Source of the DNA: CAVZXS01 sp963779325 | GTDB taxonomy: Bacteria > Bacteroidota > Bacteroidia > Chitinophagales > Chitinophagaceae | NCBI GenBank assembly: GCA_963779325.1 | Contig: CAVZXS010000008.1 | Span: forward strand, 1 to 42,478 | Length of the DNA stretch: 42,478 nt | Reading direction: 5' to 3' | Shown: in pieces, positions 42,468 to 42,478 of the stretch | Layout: the number at the start of each line of letters is the position of its first letter | Position numbering within the stretch: position 1 is the stretch's first letter | Made by a program: the position numbers and the translations under genes | The notes under the pieces: generated by a model | Databases searched by the model: none | What the model was told of the DNA's origin: nothing | What the model saw: the letters and a program-made list of their open reading frames with translations, nothing else

Positions 42468-42478
42468 CATTAGAAGAT

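Overview
The window reads as chromosomal DNA of a Bacteroidota bacterium, most likely in or near Chitinophagaceae. This is inferred from several traits: AT-rich coding DNA, TAnnTTTG-type -7 boxes, few Shine-Dalgarno sequences, a type IX secretion (T9SS) C-terminal domain, lipoproteins with Bacteroidota-style lipoboxes, BshB1 (bacillithiol pathway), a CHRD lipoprotein and the YIDPGSGS/methyltransferase/sulfatase-like cassette. No rRNA, phage, IS element or CRISPR was recognised. The only intact RNA gene found is one tRNA-Leu.

Layout. 1-5.5 kb (minus strand) codes for exported proteins: an S8 protease whose T9SS domain lies out of frame, an M57 HEIGH metalloprotease lipoprotein, an Hcp-like protein with a signal peptide, and an exported coiled-coil protein. 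5.7-6.2 kb holds an overlapping toxin-antitoxin pair. 6.6-9.6 kb has an S41-like protease with a TPR tail and a small cupin, separated by about 950 bp of dispersed repeats. 9.7-11.4 kb is a phosphoglucomutase gene of normal total length broken by many small indels. 12-21.3 kb carries a DUF2279-like protein, a PyrR-like phosphoribosyltransferase, a membrane Fe-S protein, a glutamine-amidotransferase-like protein, bshB1, an ABC permease, tsaD and a TrmN6-type tRNA methyltransferase. 21.5-23.6 kb has an AlaDH/saccharopine-dehydrogenase-like enzyme and hscB.

The most unusual locus is 23.63-25.06 kb. Eleven copies of a heptamer are followed by a tandem array of eleven tRNA-Leu-derived units. Three truncated 5' units at an exact 92-bp period lead into one intact tRNA-Leu(CAA). 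It is followed by seven 3' units of about 127-132 bp, each carrying the tRNA terminator. In the truncated units the anticodon arm, and in the 3' units also the T arm, is replaced by a CCGAT...ATCGG hairpin. The two hairpins in a unit are inverted copies of one another with one compensatory base-pair change.

25.1-28.5 kb is a probable sugar-oxidation operon (cupin, GMC oxidoreductase, exported Gfo/Idh/MocA protein). 28.7-34.1 kb has a CHRD lipoprotein, a YbiT-like ABC-F protein with a degenerate second ATPase site, an aldonolactone-oxidase-like flavoprotein and a LuxE-like acyl-protein synthetase. 34.1-39.8 kb is a plus-strand run: lipoprotein, UbiA-like protein, M42 aminopeptidase, then a tightly overlapping three-gene cassette (51-aa YIDPGSGS membrane peptide, SAM methyltransferase, membrane sulfatase-like enzyme). 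39.8-41.5 kb has bioB and a PIG-L deacetylase. The window ends in a lipoprotein pseudogene.

Broken reading frames recur: the S8 protease tail, phosphoglucomutase, possibly the DUF2279 N-terminus, the Gfo/Idh tail, the methyltransferase tail and the terminal lipoprotein. Some may be consensus errors in the assembly, but the lipoprotein also has two in-frame stops, which looks like genuine decay. Intergenic regions are rich in palindromic and word-like dispersed repeats.
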